This document shows positions 42,511-49,420 of a DNA stretch of 49,420 nt, one piece after another; position 1 is the first letter of the stretch; every line of letters starts with the position of its first letter. A program made the position numbers and the translations under genes. A model generated the notes under the pieces. The model did not search any database, was not told the DNA's origin, and was given only the letters and a program-made list of their open reading frames with translations. Source of the stretch: Deltaproteobacteria bacterium (GTDB lineage: Bacteria > Desulfobacterota > Desulfobacteria > Desulfobacterales > GCA-2748835); assembly GCA_002748835.1 (NCBI GenBank), contig PDTL01000028.1, forward strand, positions 1 to 49,420. The letters are read 5' to 3'.

Positions 42511-44046
42511 TTGCTGGCGCGAACCCTCAGCAGTGCCGTGATCGGTATAGATGCCCATGTGATTGAAGTGGAAGTCGATATTGCGTCTGGATTACCGGCA
42601 TTCACCATCGTAGGACTTCCGGAAGCAGCCGTAAAGGAGAGCAAGGAGCGGGTAAAATCCGCCATCGTAAATGCCGGGTACCGGTTTCCCGCAGACCGGA
42701 TCACGGTGAACCTGGCACCGGCCCATATTAAGAAAGACGGGACCGGATTTGATCTGCCCATTGCCATGGGTATTCTGGCTGCGACCGATTTGCTTCCCCG
42801 AAACGCCCTGTCCCGATATCTCATGATGGGCGAACTCTCCCTGGACGGCCGCATCAAACCGGTGAACGGGATACTGCCCATGGCCGTCGCGGCCCGGGAT
42901 ATGGGGTATCGGGGGATTGTGGTTCCCCCGGAGAACGGCACTGAGGCGGCTGCTGTCGAAGGGATTCGGGTCTTGCCAGCACCCGCCTTGCCGGACGTGG
43001 TTGCGTACTTCAGGGGAACCGGGATGCTTATGCCCCAGCCGTACCTGGGGGGGGCCGCAGTGTCTACACCCGCAGATCAGGGAATCTGCTTCAGCGAGGT
43101 CCGGGGCCAGGAGTATGCCAAACGGGCCATGGAAGTGGCGGCAGCCGGGGGGCATAATCTCTTTATGACCGGACCGCCGGGGTCGGGTAAATCAATGCTG
43201 GCCAGGCGCCTTTCCACCATCCTGCCCCCCATGGATTTTCACGAAGCCATGGAAACCACAAAGGTTTATTCGGTCTGCGGCATGCTGCCGCCGGGGGTCT
43301 CCCTGCTCACAGCGCGTCCGTTCCGTGCCCCCCATCACACCATTTCCGATGCCGGGCTCATTGGCGGCGGCCATAACCCGCGGCCCGGAGAAGTGAGCCT
43401 GGCCCATAACGGGGTCTTGTTTCTGGACGAGCTCCCCGAGTTCAAACGGCCGGTGCTTGAAGCCATGCGCCAGCCCCTGGAGGATCGTGAGGTAACCATT
43501 TCCCGTGCCATGACCACCATCACCTACCCCGCGTCTGTGATGCTGATCGGGGCGAGCAATCCCTGTATCTGCGGTTATTATGGCGATCCCCGAAACACTT
43601 GCAGATGCACGGCGGCACAGATTCGGCGGTACCAGTCCCGCCTGTCCGGCCCGCTCATGGATCGGTTCGATATTCAAATCGCGGTGCCGGCTGTGGATAC
43701 AAAGGATCTCATGCAGATCGGTGATGGAGAACTGTCATCAGCGATCCGGGATCGGGTGGTGGATGCCCGGGAGCGACAGGCGCACCGGTTTGCCGGAACG
43801 GATGTCCGGTGCAATGCAAGGATGGATGCCCGTCATATCACGCATTTCTGCCCACTGGATGATGCGGGATCATCGCTTCTGACATCGGCGATCGAGCGGC
43901 TTGGGCTGTCGGCCCGGGCGTATAACCGGATTCTGAAGATCGCACGGACCCTGGCGGATCTGGCCGGAACGGAATCGATTACCGCAGCCCATGTGGCGGA
44001 AGCCGTCCAGTACCGGGATCGGGATCGATCCGATACACCGTTTTAG
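42511..44046 (+). CDS. comM: YifB/ComM family Mg-chelatase-like AAA+ ATPase
   Basis: A 511-residue protein. Its N-terminal Lon-protease-like domain (GLPAFTIVGLPEAAVKES, VNLAPAHIKKDGTGFDLPIA) is followed by the AAA+ Mg-chelatase domain with Walker A GPPGSGKSMLARRL and Walker B GVLFLDELPEF. A cysteine-rich segment NPCICGYYGDP and a C-terminal helical domain complete it. ComM is a hexameric helicase promoting branch migration during natural transformation. The start is TTG at 42511, with GAAGGGA correctly placed; no ATG is available nearby. Confidence 0.93.
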   Translation: MLARTLSSAVIGIDAHVIEVEVDIASGLPAFTIVGLPEAAVKESKERVKSAIVNAGYRFPADRITVNLAPAHIKKDGTGFDLPIAMGILAATDLLPRNALSRYLMMGELSLDGRIKPVNGILPMAVAARDMGYRGIVVPPENGTEAAAVEGIRVLPAPALPDVVAYFRGTGMLMPQPYLGGAAVSTPADQGICFSEVRGQEYAKRAMEVAAAGGHNLFMTGPPGSGKSMLARRLSTILPPMDFHEAMETTKVYSVCGMLPPGVSLLTARPFRAPHHTISDAGLIGGGHNPRPGEVSLAHNGVLFLDELPEFKRPVLEAMRQPLEDREVTISRAMTTITYPASVMLIGASNPCICGYYGDPRNTCRCTAAQIRRYQSRLSGPLMDRFDIQIAVPAVDTKDLMQIGDGELSSAIRDRVVDARERQAHRFAGTDVRCNARMDARHITHFCPLDDAGSSLLTSAIERLGLSARAYNRILKIARTLADLAGTESITAAHVAEAVQYRDRDRSDTPF

Positions 44047-44088
44047 CCGGTAGAAACTGAATCGCCGGCATCGTATTTTGATCATCTG

Positions 44089-44719
44089 TCAACCCAGCTG
44101 CTTGATCAGCGCTGCTGTAATAGGGGTGCTTTTGATTCTCATGATACTCTCCTTTGCGCTGCCGAAGCTCATCAGGTTGAAACTTCCGTACCAGACGGTT
44201 TTCTGGTCAATGACAGCAAACTTCTGATGGATGTTCGGCTTGAAGGTGAGCGGGATATCCTGATCGGAGATCATTTTATGAATAGCGCGTACGGGTGGGG
44301 TTTCATTCAGATTGAAATCCGATAGGGGCCGGGTGATTACCGCCACCCGGATCTGTTTTCGGCGTGCCGCACCCAGATAGGTCAGCATCTGGGTTGTCCG
44401 CATTTTCCGGACAAAGGGGCTGACGATCAAAATCTCTTTTTTCGCTGTCACCAGATCCTGCGTGAACACAGGCAAAAAACTTTCCTTGTCAAAAATGACA
44501 TCCAGGGGTGCTGTCGGCAGGTCCTCGCCTTTTACACGATACCCCATGCCCGCATACCCCGCTTTGCCCTTCTGATTCTCCCTGTTTTCCAGTCAGATGG
44601 GCCTGGCAGTGCTCAGGCATTCCCAGGCGCATCCTCAGCTGGCGATTTTCGTCTTGCAGAAATCTGCTTTCACGCTGGAGCAAGGCAAGGGTTTTCAGCA
44701 GCGTCTGCGTGTCCGGCAT
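44089..44719 (-). pseudogene. Broken coiled-coil/phospholipase D-like gene (frameshift)
   Basis: Two frames on one strand look like pieces of one protein. 44719 down to about 44600 (RBS GAGGAAG) encodes a coiled coil starting MPDTQTLLKTLALLQRES. 44547-44089, in another frame, encodes a PLD-like nuclease module: residues around IVSPFVRKMRT, then the HKD motif in HQKFAVIDQKTVWYGSFNLMSFGSAKESIM. Only one HKD copy is present, where most enzymes have two or dimerise. The upstream frame runs on to 44489 with a non-protein-like tail. Frameshift mutation or decay of a larger protein is likely; separate translation of the PLD part from 44547 remains possible. Confidence 0.55.
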
Positions 44720-44951
44720 GGGGCTTCCTCATCGGTTCCGGATTCAATCTGTGTCAACCCGATAATTGCAATACAGTTTTTAACCAATCGCGAGAAAAGA
44801 TTTCCCTCCTGGTGAAAACTGTTCAACAGAGGCCAGGGGACAAAAGCCCCAGCCAATCCGATGCGTATACACAATTACCCGAGATCCTTTAGCAGGTCGA
44901 CTTGCCCTTGATTCTAAAATGAAACCTAGGGTATTTATGATCCCAAATCGA

Positions 44952-44972
44952 TGAAATGCTGATTACATTTCA
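44952..44972. promoter_or_regulatory. Candidate operator before the acyl-CoA synthetase gene
   Basis: TGAAATG (44952-44958) and CATTTCA (44966-44972) form a perfect 7-bp inverted repeat with a 7-nt centre, immediately upstream of the ribosome site. The remaining gap 44720-44951 has no gene and no clear promoter. Confidence 0.4.
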
Positions 44973-44989
44973 AACCGGAAGGAAGTTTC

Positions 44990-46834
44990 ATGACACCCAA
45001 TCACGCATCTGAGTTTCAGTCCTACCTTCAAGAGGAGCAGCACCTTGCCCGTATGATGCGCCGACGAATCGCCCGTTACGGAGATAAAGTGGCTTTGCGC
45101 GATCGTGCAGACGGCCCCTGGACATCGGTCACCTGGCGGGAAATGGGAGAATGGGCGGACACGCTGGGCAGGGCGCTGATCGCTTCGGGTGTCAAGGCAG
45201 GGGACCGTGTGGGTATTTTTTCCCAGAACCGGGCATGGTGGACCATTGCAGACCTTGCCATTCTGTCCATCGGCGGGGTGACGGTCCCCATCTATGCCAC
45301 CGATTCCGGGAAAGAAGCGGCGTACATTGTTCAGGATGCCGGTATTGATGTTCTATTTGTCAATGACCAGGAACAGTATGACAAAGTGTGTGCTCTGCTT
45401 GAAAACAATGGTCCGCTTCATACCCTTGTTGCCTTCTCATCTCATGTTGCAGTAGCGGATACACAGGGGAGCTACGCCATGGCGTCGTTTCTTTCGCTGG
45501 GTGCAGATGACTGCCATCAGCCGGAGCTTATAAAACGGCTGAGTGAAGGAAAATCGTCAGACCTGTATACCCTTATCTACACCTCTGGCACCACCGGACC
45601 GCCCAAAGGTGTGATGCTCACCCATGAAAACTTGCTGGCCGCACTTTTTGGCACCGGATATCTCATGCCCGTCGGTGAGGCGGATGTCTCGTTTGCGTTT
45701 CTTCCCTTAAGCCATGTGTTCGAACGCAGCTGGACCTGGTTTATCCTTTCCCGGGGGGCGGAAAATCATTACTGCCATGATCCGAGAGAGGTAAAGGCCT
45801 ATTTTACCGAAGTCCGGCCCCATTATATGGTCAGCGTCCCCCGGGTCTGGGAAAAAATTTACGGGACAATTTACGAAGAAATGAAAAAAGCGTCGCGGCT
45901 CAAACGAAAATTGTTCCACTGGTCTCTAGAAATGGGAGCGGCATTTTATGCGGTCACCAAAGCTGGAGAGCGTCCGTCGTTGAGCATGCGCGTGAAACAT
46001 GCGGTTGCTGACAAGCTGGTGCTGTCCAAAATCAGAGATGTGGTGGGGGGACGCGCAAAATTTTTTCATGCTGGCGGTGCGGCCTTGAATCCGGCTATCA
46101 ACGCGTTTTTTGTCCATGCCGGCATCCGCCTGGGAGTCGGGTACGGGTTGACGGAACTTTTTCCCATCTGTGTCTGTACGCCGGAAGATATCGGTTTTGG
46201 CACCTGCGGCAAGCCCATCCCCCTGATCGAAACCCGGGTTTCCGACGACGGTGAAATTCAGGCGTCAGGTCCCTGCCTGATGAACGGCTATTGGAACCGG
46301 GAGGACGCCACACGAGAGGCCCTCACCGAAGATGGCTGGCTCAAAACCGGAGACGTGGGAGAAATCACAACAGAGGGATATATCAAAATTACGGATCGGA
46401 TCAAGGAGATCATCATTACGGCCGGTGGCAAAAACATTTCTCCCCAGACCGTTGAAACCGCCATCAAAGAGGATATTTACGTGGAGCAGGCCATGGTTGT
46501 GGGAGACGGACTGCCCTTCATCTCCGCCCTGGTGGTTCCGGCCTTTTCCATGCTTGACAACCTGGCACTCTCCATGGGGCTGTCCGGCCTGACACGCACG
46601 GATCTGGTGGCTCACCCGGATATGGTTGCCTTTTACCGGGGACGGATCGATGAACAGACAAAACACCTGGGCCGCGTGGAACAGGTCCGGGCGTTTACGC
46701 TGCTGCCGGCGGAATTCACCCAGGAAGCCGGAGAGCTTACCCCCACATCCAAACTCAAACGCAACGCAGTGTTCGCACGTTACAGAGACCGCATTTTGGC
46801 GTTGTATGCTGGGGACCGGAAAATCGAGAGCTGA
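44990..46834 (+). CDS. AMP-forming long-chain acyl-CoA synthetase family protein
   Basis: A 614-residue adenylate-forming enzyme. The P-loop is YTSGTTGPPKGVMLTHENLLAA, followed by FLPLSHVFERSWTW, the adenine motif VGYGLTELFPI, and the hinge with TGDVGEITTEGYIKITDRIKEIIITAGGKNISPQTVE. The C-terminal lysine is in TPTSKLKRN. The whole resembles the FAA1/FadD15-type fatty-acyl-CoA ligases rather than acetyl-CoA synthetase. It activates fatty or aromatic acids with ATP and CoA. AAGGAAG precedes the start. Single gene; no beta-oxidation genes adjoin. Confidence 0.92.
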   Translation: MTPNHASEFQSYLQEEQHLARMMRRRIARYGDKVALRDRADGPWTSVTWREMGEWADTLGRALIASGVKAGDRVGIFSQNRAWWTIADLAILSIGGVTVPIYATDSGKEAAYIVQDAGIDVLFVNDQEQYDKVCALLENNGPLHTLVAFSSHVAVADTQGSYAMASFLSLGADDCHQPELIKRLSEGKSSDLYTLIYTSGTTGPPKGVMLTHENLLAALFGTGYLMPVGEADVSFAFLPLSHVFERSWTWFILSRGAENHYCHDPREVKAYFTEVRPHYMVSVPRVWEKIYGTIYEEMKKASRLKRKLFHWSLEMGAAFYAVTKAGERPSLSMRVKHAVADKLVLSKIRDVVGGRAKFFHAGGAALNPAINAFFVHAGIRLGVGYGLTELFPICVCTPEDIGFGTCGKPIPLIETRVSDDGEIQASGPCLMNGYWNREDATREALTEDGWLKTGDVGEITTEGYIKITDRIKEIIITAGGKNISPQTVETAIKEDIYVEQAMVVGDGLPFISALVVPAFSMLDNLALSMGLSGLTRTDLVAHPDMVAFYRGRIDEQTKHLGRVEQVRAFTLLPAEFTQEAGELTPTSKLKRNAVFARYRDRILALYAGDRKIES

Positions 46835-46847
46835 CTAAAACGTCCGT

Positions 46848-46872
46848 CCCCCGGCAAATTATTTGTCGGGGG
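46848..46872 (+). terminator. GC-rich palindrome after the acyl-CoA synthetase gene
   Basis: CCCCCGGCAAAT and ATTTGTCGGGGG pair almost fully around a single T. No T-run follows. It may be a terminator of the synthetase gene or the right-end hairpin of the adjacent IS200/IS605 remnant. Confidence 0.5.
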
Positions 46873-46885
46873 GCGCTCTAATTTG

Positions 46886-47160
46886 TTAAACAGCCTTATG
46901 ACGGTTCTTCCTTATGATAATACCCAAAAAAATTCGATATCGATATCTTGGGCGGAACCTTTACTACCAAATAAACGTGATCTCGTTGGATCTTCAACTC
47001 CAAAACATCACAAACCCTTCTGTTCACTGAACCTTTTTATGCACTGCTCTACTGCTTTCCCAACGGCAGCATTCAAAATACGAAACCTGTATTTCAGTAT
47101 CCAGGCGATAGGATACTGGCAATGCCATACCATATGTGATAACTTCTTAAAATGGCTCAT
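46886..47160 (-). pseudogene. Decayed IS200/IS605 TnpA transposase
   Basis: Minus-strand reading from ATG 47160 (GGAGTAACAA upstream) gives MSHFKKLSHMVWHCQYPIAW and KYRFRILNAAVGKAVEQC, a TnpA N-terminus. After FSEQKG the frame must shift by one base to give CDVLELKIQRDHVYLVVKVP. A second shift in a seven-T run gives SNFLGIIIRKNRHKAV, then stop. The metal-binding HUH is altered (DHVY for DHVH), and the C-terminal part with the catalytic tyrosine is absent. It is inactive: two frameshifts, a key residue change and a truncation. Confidence 0.8.
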
Positions 47161-47255
47161 TTGTTACTCCTTTCTCTTATTGTTGTGGGGACAACTTAGC
47201 GCGTTGATAACTTATGAGCCAGCAGCGTTCAGCTGGCAAAGCCATTGAACGCTGA

Positions 47256-47280
47256 CCACGCCCAAAGGGCGTGGTTTTTT
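47256..47280 (+). terminator. Hairpin with T-run upstream of the methyltransferase genes
   Basis: CCACGCCC and GGGCGTGG pair around AAA (47256-47274), followed by six T. It is a good terminator on the plus strand, blocking read-through from the synthetase gene, or a left-end hairpin of the IS200-like remnant. Confidence 0.7.
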
Positions 47281-47335
47281 CCACCAAAATAAACGGAGAG
47301 ATTCCATCGTTCGCCTTTTACTTTGGAGGCTCGGC

Positions 47336-48409
47336 ATGGCTGATTTTTCTGAAAAACTGGTACGGATTCTCAATGACGGGGCCCTGAACCTGGCGCTGTC
47401 CATGGGCTATGCCCTTGAAATATTTGATGTCATGGATGAAAAACACGCCGCCTTTACCCTTGAGGAGCTCGCCGGGGCAACGGGGCTGCACAGCCGTTAT
47501 CTCAAGGAGTGGCTGGGCATCATGGTCACCGGCGGCATTATCGAAATGACAAGCGGGCAGGCGGGTGATGACTCTTTTTTCCTGCCGCCCGCTCATGGAG
47601 ATCTGCTGTGCAGGCGGGCCGGGAGCAGCAACATGGGGGTGTACACCCAGGAGATACCCCTGCTGACCGCCTGTGCCATGAACGCGGTAATCCGGGGATT
47701 TAAAACTGGCCAGGGGGTTCCCTTTTCCACCTATCCCGACTTCCAGGCCTTTATGTCCGAGCTGGCAGATGCCAAACACCGTAAGGTATTAATCCAGGCG
47801 TTTATTCCCAGTGTTGATCAGGGCCGGCTGGAAAAGCGTCTGACAAAGGGCATCCGGGTCTGCGACCTGGGCTGTGGCCAGGGTGTGGCGACCTGCCTCA
47901 TGGCCCAGGCCTATCCCGCCTCTGAATTTGTCGGCATGGACACCCATGAACAGGCACTTGAACAGGCCAGATCCCTGGCCGAAACTTACGAATTGTCCAA
48001 TATCGTGTTCATCAACCAGGACGCCGCTGAAATCCGTGATACCCCAGCCTTTTGCAAGCACTTTGACTATGTCTGCGCCTTTGACGCCATCCACGACCAG
48101 TCCCATCCCCTGGACGCCTTGAAAGGGGTGAAATATATGCTGCGCCAGGGCGGCCTTTTTTCCATGATCGACATCAAGGCTGCCACCGCTATCCAGGACA
48201 ATACCGACCATCCCATGGGACCGTTTTTGTACACGGTGAGCCTGATGCACTGCATGCCCATTGGGCTGAATGACAACGGTTCGGGCCTTGGGATGATGTG
48301 GGGAAAACAACAGGCCCTGGACCTGCTCAGGCAGGCCGGCTTTTCAACAGTTACCGCCCAGGAGATGCCCGATGATGGCTTTAATCTGCATTTTTTGTGC
48401 ACCCCGTAA
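47336..48409 (+). CDS. SAM-dependent methyltransferase with N-terminal winged helix
   Basis: A 357-residue protein. Residues 1-80 form a winged-helix/dimerisation region (LSMGYALEIFDVM, ELAGATGLHSRYLKEWLGIM) as in Rv2258c-like methyltransferases. The SAM domain starts near 175 with VCDLGCGQGVATCLMAQAYP, and acidic FVGMDTHEQALEQA. FDYVCAFDAIHDQ is motif IV-like. The substrate is unknown; small molecules are usual for this group. TTGGAGG precedes the ATG. It is followed by a second methyltransferase, 23 nt on. Confidence 0.87.
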   Translation: MADFSEKLVRILNDGALNLALSMGYALEIFDVMDEKHAAFTLEELAGATGLHSRYLKEWLGIMVTGGIIEMTSGQAGDDSFFLPPAHGDLLCRRAGSSNMGVYTQEIPLLTACAMNAVIRGFKTGQGVPFSTYPDFQAFMSELADAKHRKVLIQAFIPSVDQGRLEKRLTKGIRVCDLGCGQGVATCLMAQAYPASEFVGMDTHEQALEQARSLAETYELSNIVFINQDAAEIRDTPAFCKHFDYVCAFDAIHDQSHPLDALKGVKYMLRQGGLFSMIDIKAATAIQDNTDHPMGPFLYTVSLMHCMPIGLNDNGSGLGMMWGKQQALDLLRQAGFSTVTAQEMPDDGFNLHFLCTP

Positions 48410-48432
48410 TTTTTCATACAAAAGGAAAAATC

Positions 48433-49125
48433 ATGTCTTTTCCCCCGCCGGATAAAAATAATATAATTGATCTGCTGCCTGCTGATCTGTCTGCGGCCAA
48501 TGAAAAAAACAAAAAACAGTTTCGTTTTTTTTCTCCGCTTTATGATCTGTCCATGAAATATATTATCCGGTCAAAAATTCATAAGGCCAGTCCTAGACGG
48601 CACACCCGTATCTGGCAGGAACTGATCGGTTCTGTCCGTCAGGCGAAAATCCTTGACCTGGCCTGCGGCACAGGCGGGCTGATTGACTGCCTGGACAAGG
48701 ACAATGCGTATACGGGGCTTGATATATCCTATGAAATGCTCAAAAAAGCCGCAAGACGCGCCAGGCGAAAAAAATTTACCCGGTGTCGTTTAATTCGGGC
48801 CAACGCCGAGGATCCCATTTTTTCCGGTCACAATTTTGACCGGGTGGTAACGGATACGGCCCTGCATATGATTCCTGACTGGGAGAAAACACTCATGGCC
48901 GCAGCTCAAAGCCTTGGTCCTCAGGGTGTTTTAACAGGTGCTTTACCTGTACTGGGTATTGATGCTGCTTTTGACAAAGGCTGGGGTAAATATGCCAGCC
49001 GCCCCCAGTTTCATGCCTTGACCACCGATGATGTGCAGGCGGCTTGTCACGCAAATCATCTCGATTTTACCTGCATTGCCACCAACGGAGGCATGCTCTA
49101 TTTTCAGGCATGTAAAAAAATTTGA
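48433..49125 (+). CDS. Class I SAM-dependent methyltransferase
   Basis: A 230-residue Rossmann methyltransferase with motif I in ILDLACGTGGLID, motif II YTGLDISYEMLKKA, and motif III/IV FDRVVTDTALHMI. The N-terminal FFSPLYDLSMKYI resembles the UbiE/Coq5 and related small-molecule methyltransferases, but full UbiE signatures are missing. The start at 48433 has AAAGGAAAAA. It is the second gene of a two-gene unit with the larger methyltransferase. Substrate unknown. Confidence 0.85.
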   Translation: MSFPPPDKNNIIDLLPADLSAANEKNKKQFRFFSPLYDLSMKYIIRSKIHKASPRRHTRIWQELIGSVRQAKILDLACGTGGLIDCLDKDNAYTGLDISYEMLKKAARRARRKKFTRCRLIRANAEDPIFSGHNFDRVVTDTALHMIPDWEKTLMAAAQSLGPQGVLTGALPVLGIDAAFDKGWGKYASRPQFHALTTDDVQAACHANHLDFTCIATNGGMLYFQACKKI

Positions 49126-49156
49126 TTTTTGAAGCCAGATTTCCAAGAAACAAAAA

Positions 49157-49185
49157 AAAGGACAACCAAAGACGGTTGTCCTTTT
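49157..49185. terminator. Bidirectional terminator
   Basis: AAAGGACAACC and GGTTGTCCTTTT pair around a 6-nt loop. T-runs flank both sides (TTTT on plus, eight T on minus), so it ends both the methyltransferase unit and the tRNA-Gln transcript. Confidence 0.85.
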
Positions 49186-49191
49186 GCATGC

Positions 49192-49265
49192 TGGCTGGGT
49201 GACAGGGATTCGAACCCCGACAGGCAGAGTCAGAGTCTGCAGTCCTACCATTAGACGATCACCCA
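49192..49265 (-). tRNA. tRNA-Gln (CTG), CCA encoded
   Basis: 74 nt on the minus strand. Acceptor TGGGTGA pairs with TCACCCA. Anticodon stem GCAGA/TCTGC encloses loop CTCTGAC, giving anticodon CTG (Gln). T-loop GGTTCGAATCC, discriminator G and genomic CCA. Single-gene unit with its own promoter. Confidence 0.95.
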
Positions 49266-49277
49266 AAAATAAAAAAT

Positions 49278-49306
49278 ATAGTATCACCGGTGGTAAATGC
49301 TGTCAA
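49278..49306 (-). promoter_or_regulatory. Consensus promoter of tRNA-Gln
   Basis: On the minus strand TTGACA (49306-49301), exact 17-nt spacer and TACTAT (49283-49278), 12 nt before the mature tRNA. Confidence 0.8.
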
Positions 49307-49322
49307 GTCATTCTTTACCAAC

Positions 49323-49420
49323 TGTTAGAAACAAATAAACTGTCCTAAGCAAGAACAAATAAACTGTCCGGTTTGTTAAAAGGGACCAGAAAGGAGGTCC
49401 CATGAAACAGACACAAGTAT
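49323..49420 (+). mobile_element. 5' end of an insertion sequence (partial)
   Basis: Direct repeats AACAAATAAACTGTCC occur at 330-345 and 354-369 of the last kilobase (49330-49345 and 49354-49369), spaced 24 nt. Their reverse complement matches the repeats at 46 and 70 of the window. Proposed terminus TGT at 49323. The element runs beyond the edge. It is oriented like the copy at the left edge. Confidence 0.72.
49402..49420 (+). CDS. Start of a transposase gene (cut by the window edge)
   Basis: Six codons only (MKQTQV) after a perfect AAGGAGGT ribosome site. Its position just inside the IS terminal repeats makes it the likely first transposase gene. Family not assignable. Confidence 0.55.

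Larger units (their letters stand above)
46845..47285 (-). mobile_element. IS200/IS605-like element remnant
   Basis: Approximate extent of the remnant: tnpA fragment plus flanking imperfect palindromes at 46848-46872 and 47256-47274, and an inverted pair GCGTTCA/TGAACGC near 47225-47252. IS200/IS605 elements end in hairpins rather than inverted repeats and leave no target duplication, so exact borders cannot be given. The region 46835-47335 contains no other gene. Confidence 0.55.

Noticed and set aside
46883..47248. A 121-codon plus-strand frame after the acyl-CoA synthetase
   Set aside because: It runs antisense to recognisable IS200/IS605 TnpA segments and has no ribosome site.
1..49420. 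A 49-kb composite transposon made by the two flanking IS copies
   Set aside because: The contents are core chromosomal genes (hisS, aspS, lpxC, coaD, tRNAs). Two copies at the ends are better explained by assembly breaks at a repeated element.
1..49420. CRISPR arrays, prophage, toxin-antitoxin or known defence systems
   Set aside because: No regularly spaced repeats, phage structural genes, cas genes or toxin pairs could be recognised. The only nuclease-like piece is the broken PLD gene.

Overview
The window looks like chromosome from a Gram-negative, probably sulfate-reducing member of the Desulfobacterota (Desulfobacteraceae-like). The evidence is gene content read by eye: an AhbA/AhbB-type siroheme decarboxylase subunit (alternative heme pathway of sulfate reducers), a LysR regulator of the selenium-metabolism-associated type, an NtrYX pair preceded by a DUF4390 gene, LpxC (outer membrane lipid A), a tripartite RND pump, and an AspRS of the non-discriminating type directly upstream of tRNA-Asn. 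No database search was possible, so the taxon is an inference.

Layout. 1-95 is the 3' end of an insertion sequence, and 49323-49420 is the 5' end of an apparently identical element in the same orientation. The window is therefore bounded by a multicopy IS, which is also where assemblies usually break. 364-2590 (+): metY-metA, methionine synthesis through O-acetylhomoserine. 2595-8409 (-): an RND efflux operon (adaptor, pump, outer-membrane lipoprotein). 8452-12661 (-): a diguanylate cyclase, a guanine deaminase and a tandem iron-sulfur flavoprotein, probably one operon. 12781-16624: a small unknown gene, a thioredoxin-fold/HEAT gene interrupted by a -1 frame change at a canonical slippery heptamer, panB, an FmdB zinc ribbon and a lipid kinase. 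16969-17300: a small, strongly bracketed phasin-like gene. 17350-20557 (-): the peroxide module ahpC-ahpF-oxyR, with a recognisable OxyR-type operator upstream of ahpC. 20963-23920 (+): two membrane proteins, a hybrid histidine kinase and a small unknown gene. 24035-24643 (-): a TetR regulator with a palindrome-rich upstream region.

25137-28450 (+): hisS, aspS and tRNA-Asn. 28696-32940: a DUF1573 protein, a thioesterase, an M20 hydrolase, an isochorismatase-family hydrolase and rlmN. 33109-34704 (+): mtnA and a siroheme decarboxylase subunit. 34729-35643 (-): LysR. 35839-42302 (-): lpxC, DUF4390, ntrY, ntrX, rsmD and coaD, all in one direction. 42511-44046 (+): comM. 44089-44719 (-): a broken coiled-coil/PLD gene. 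44990-46834 (+): an AMP-forming acyl-CoA synthetase. 46886-47160 (-): a decayed IS200/IS605 tnpA. 47336-49125 (+): two SAM methyltransferases. 49192-49265 (-): tRNA-Gln.

Most of the window is housekeeping or ordinary accessory metabolism. I found no CRISPR array, prophage, toxin-antitoxin module or clear defence island. The best leads are the frameshift-interrupted redox gene with an A_AAA_AAC site, the four-half-site OxyR operator, the two-domain iron-sulfur flavoprotein in an operon with a diguanylate cyclase and guanine deaminase, the NtrX with an altered GAFTGA loop and short HTH, and the IS remnants. Basis throughout: motifs and positions are read from the sequence, family roles are established knowledge, and regulation and pathway links are inference.
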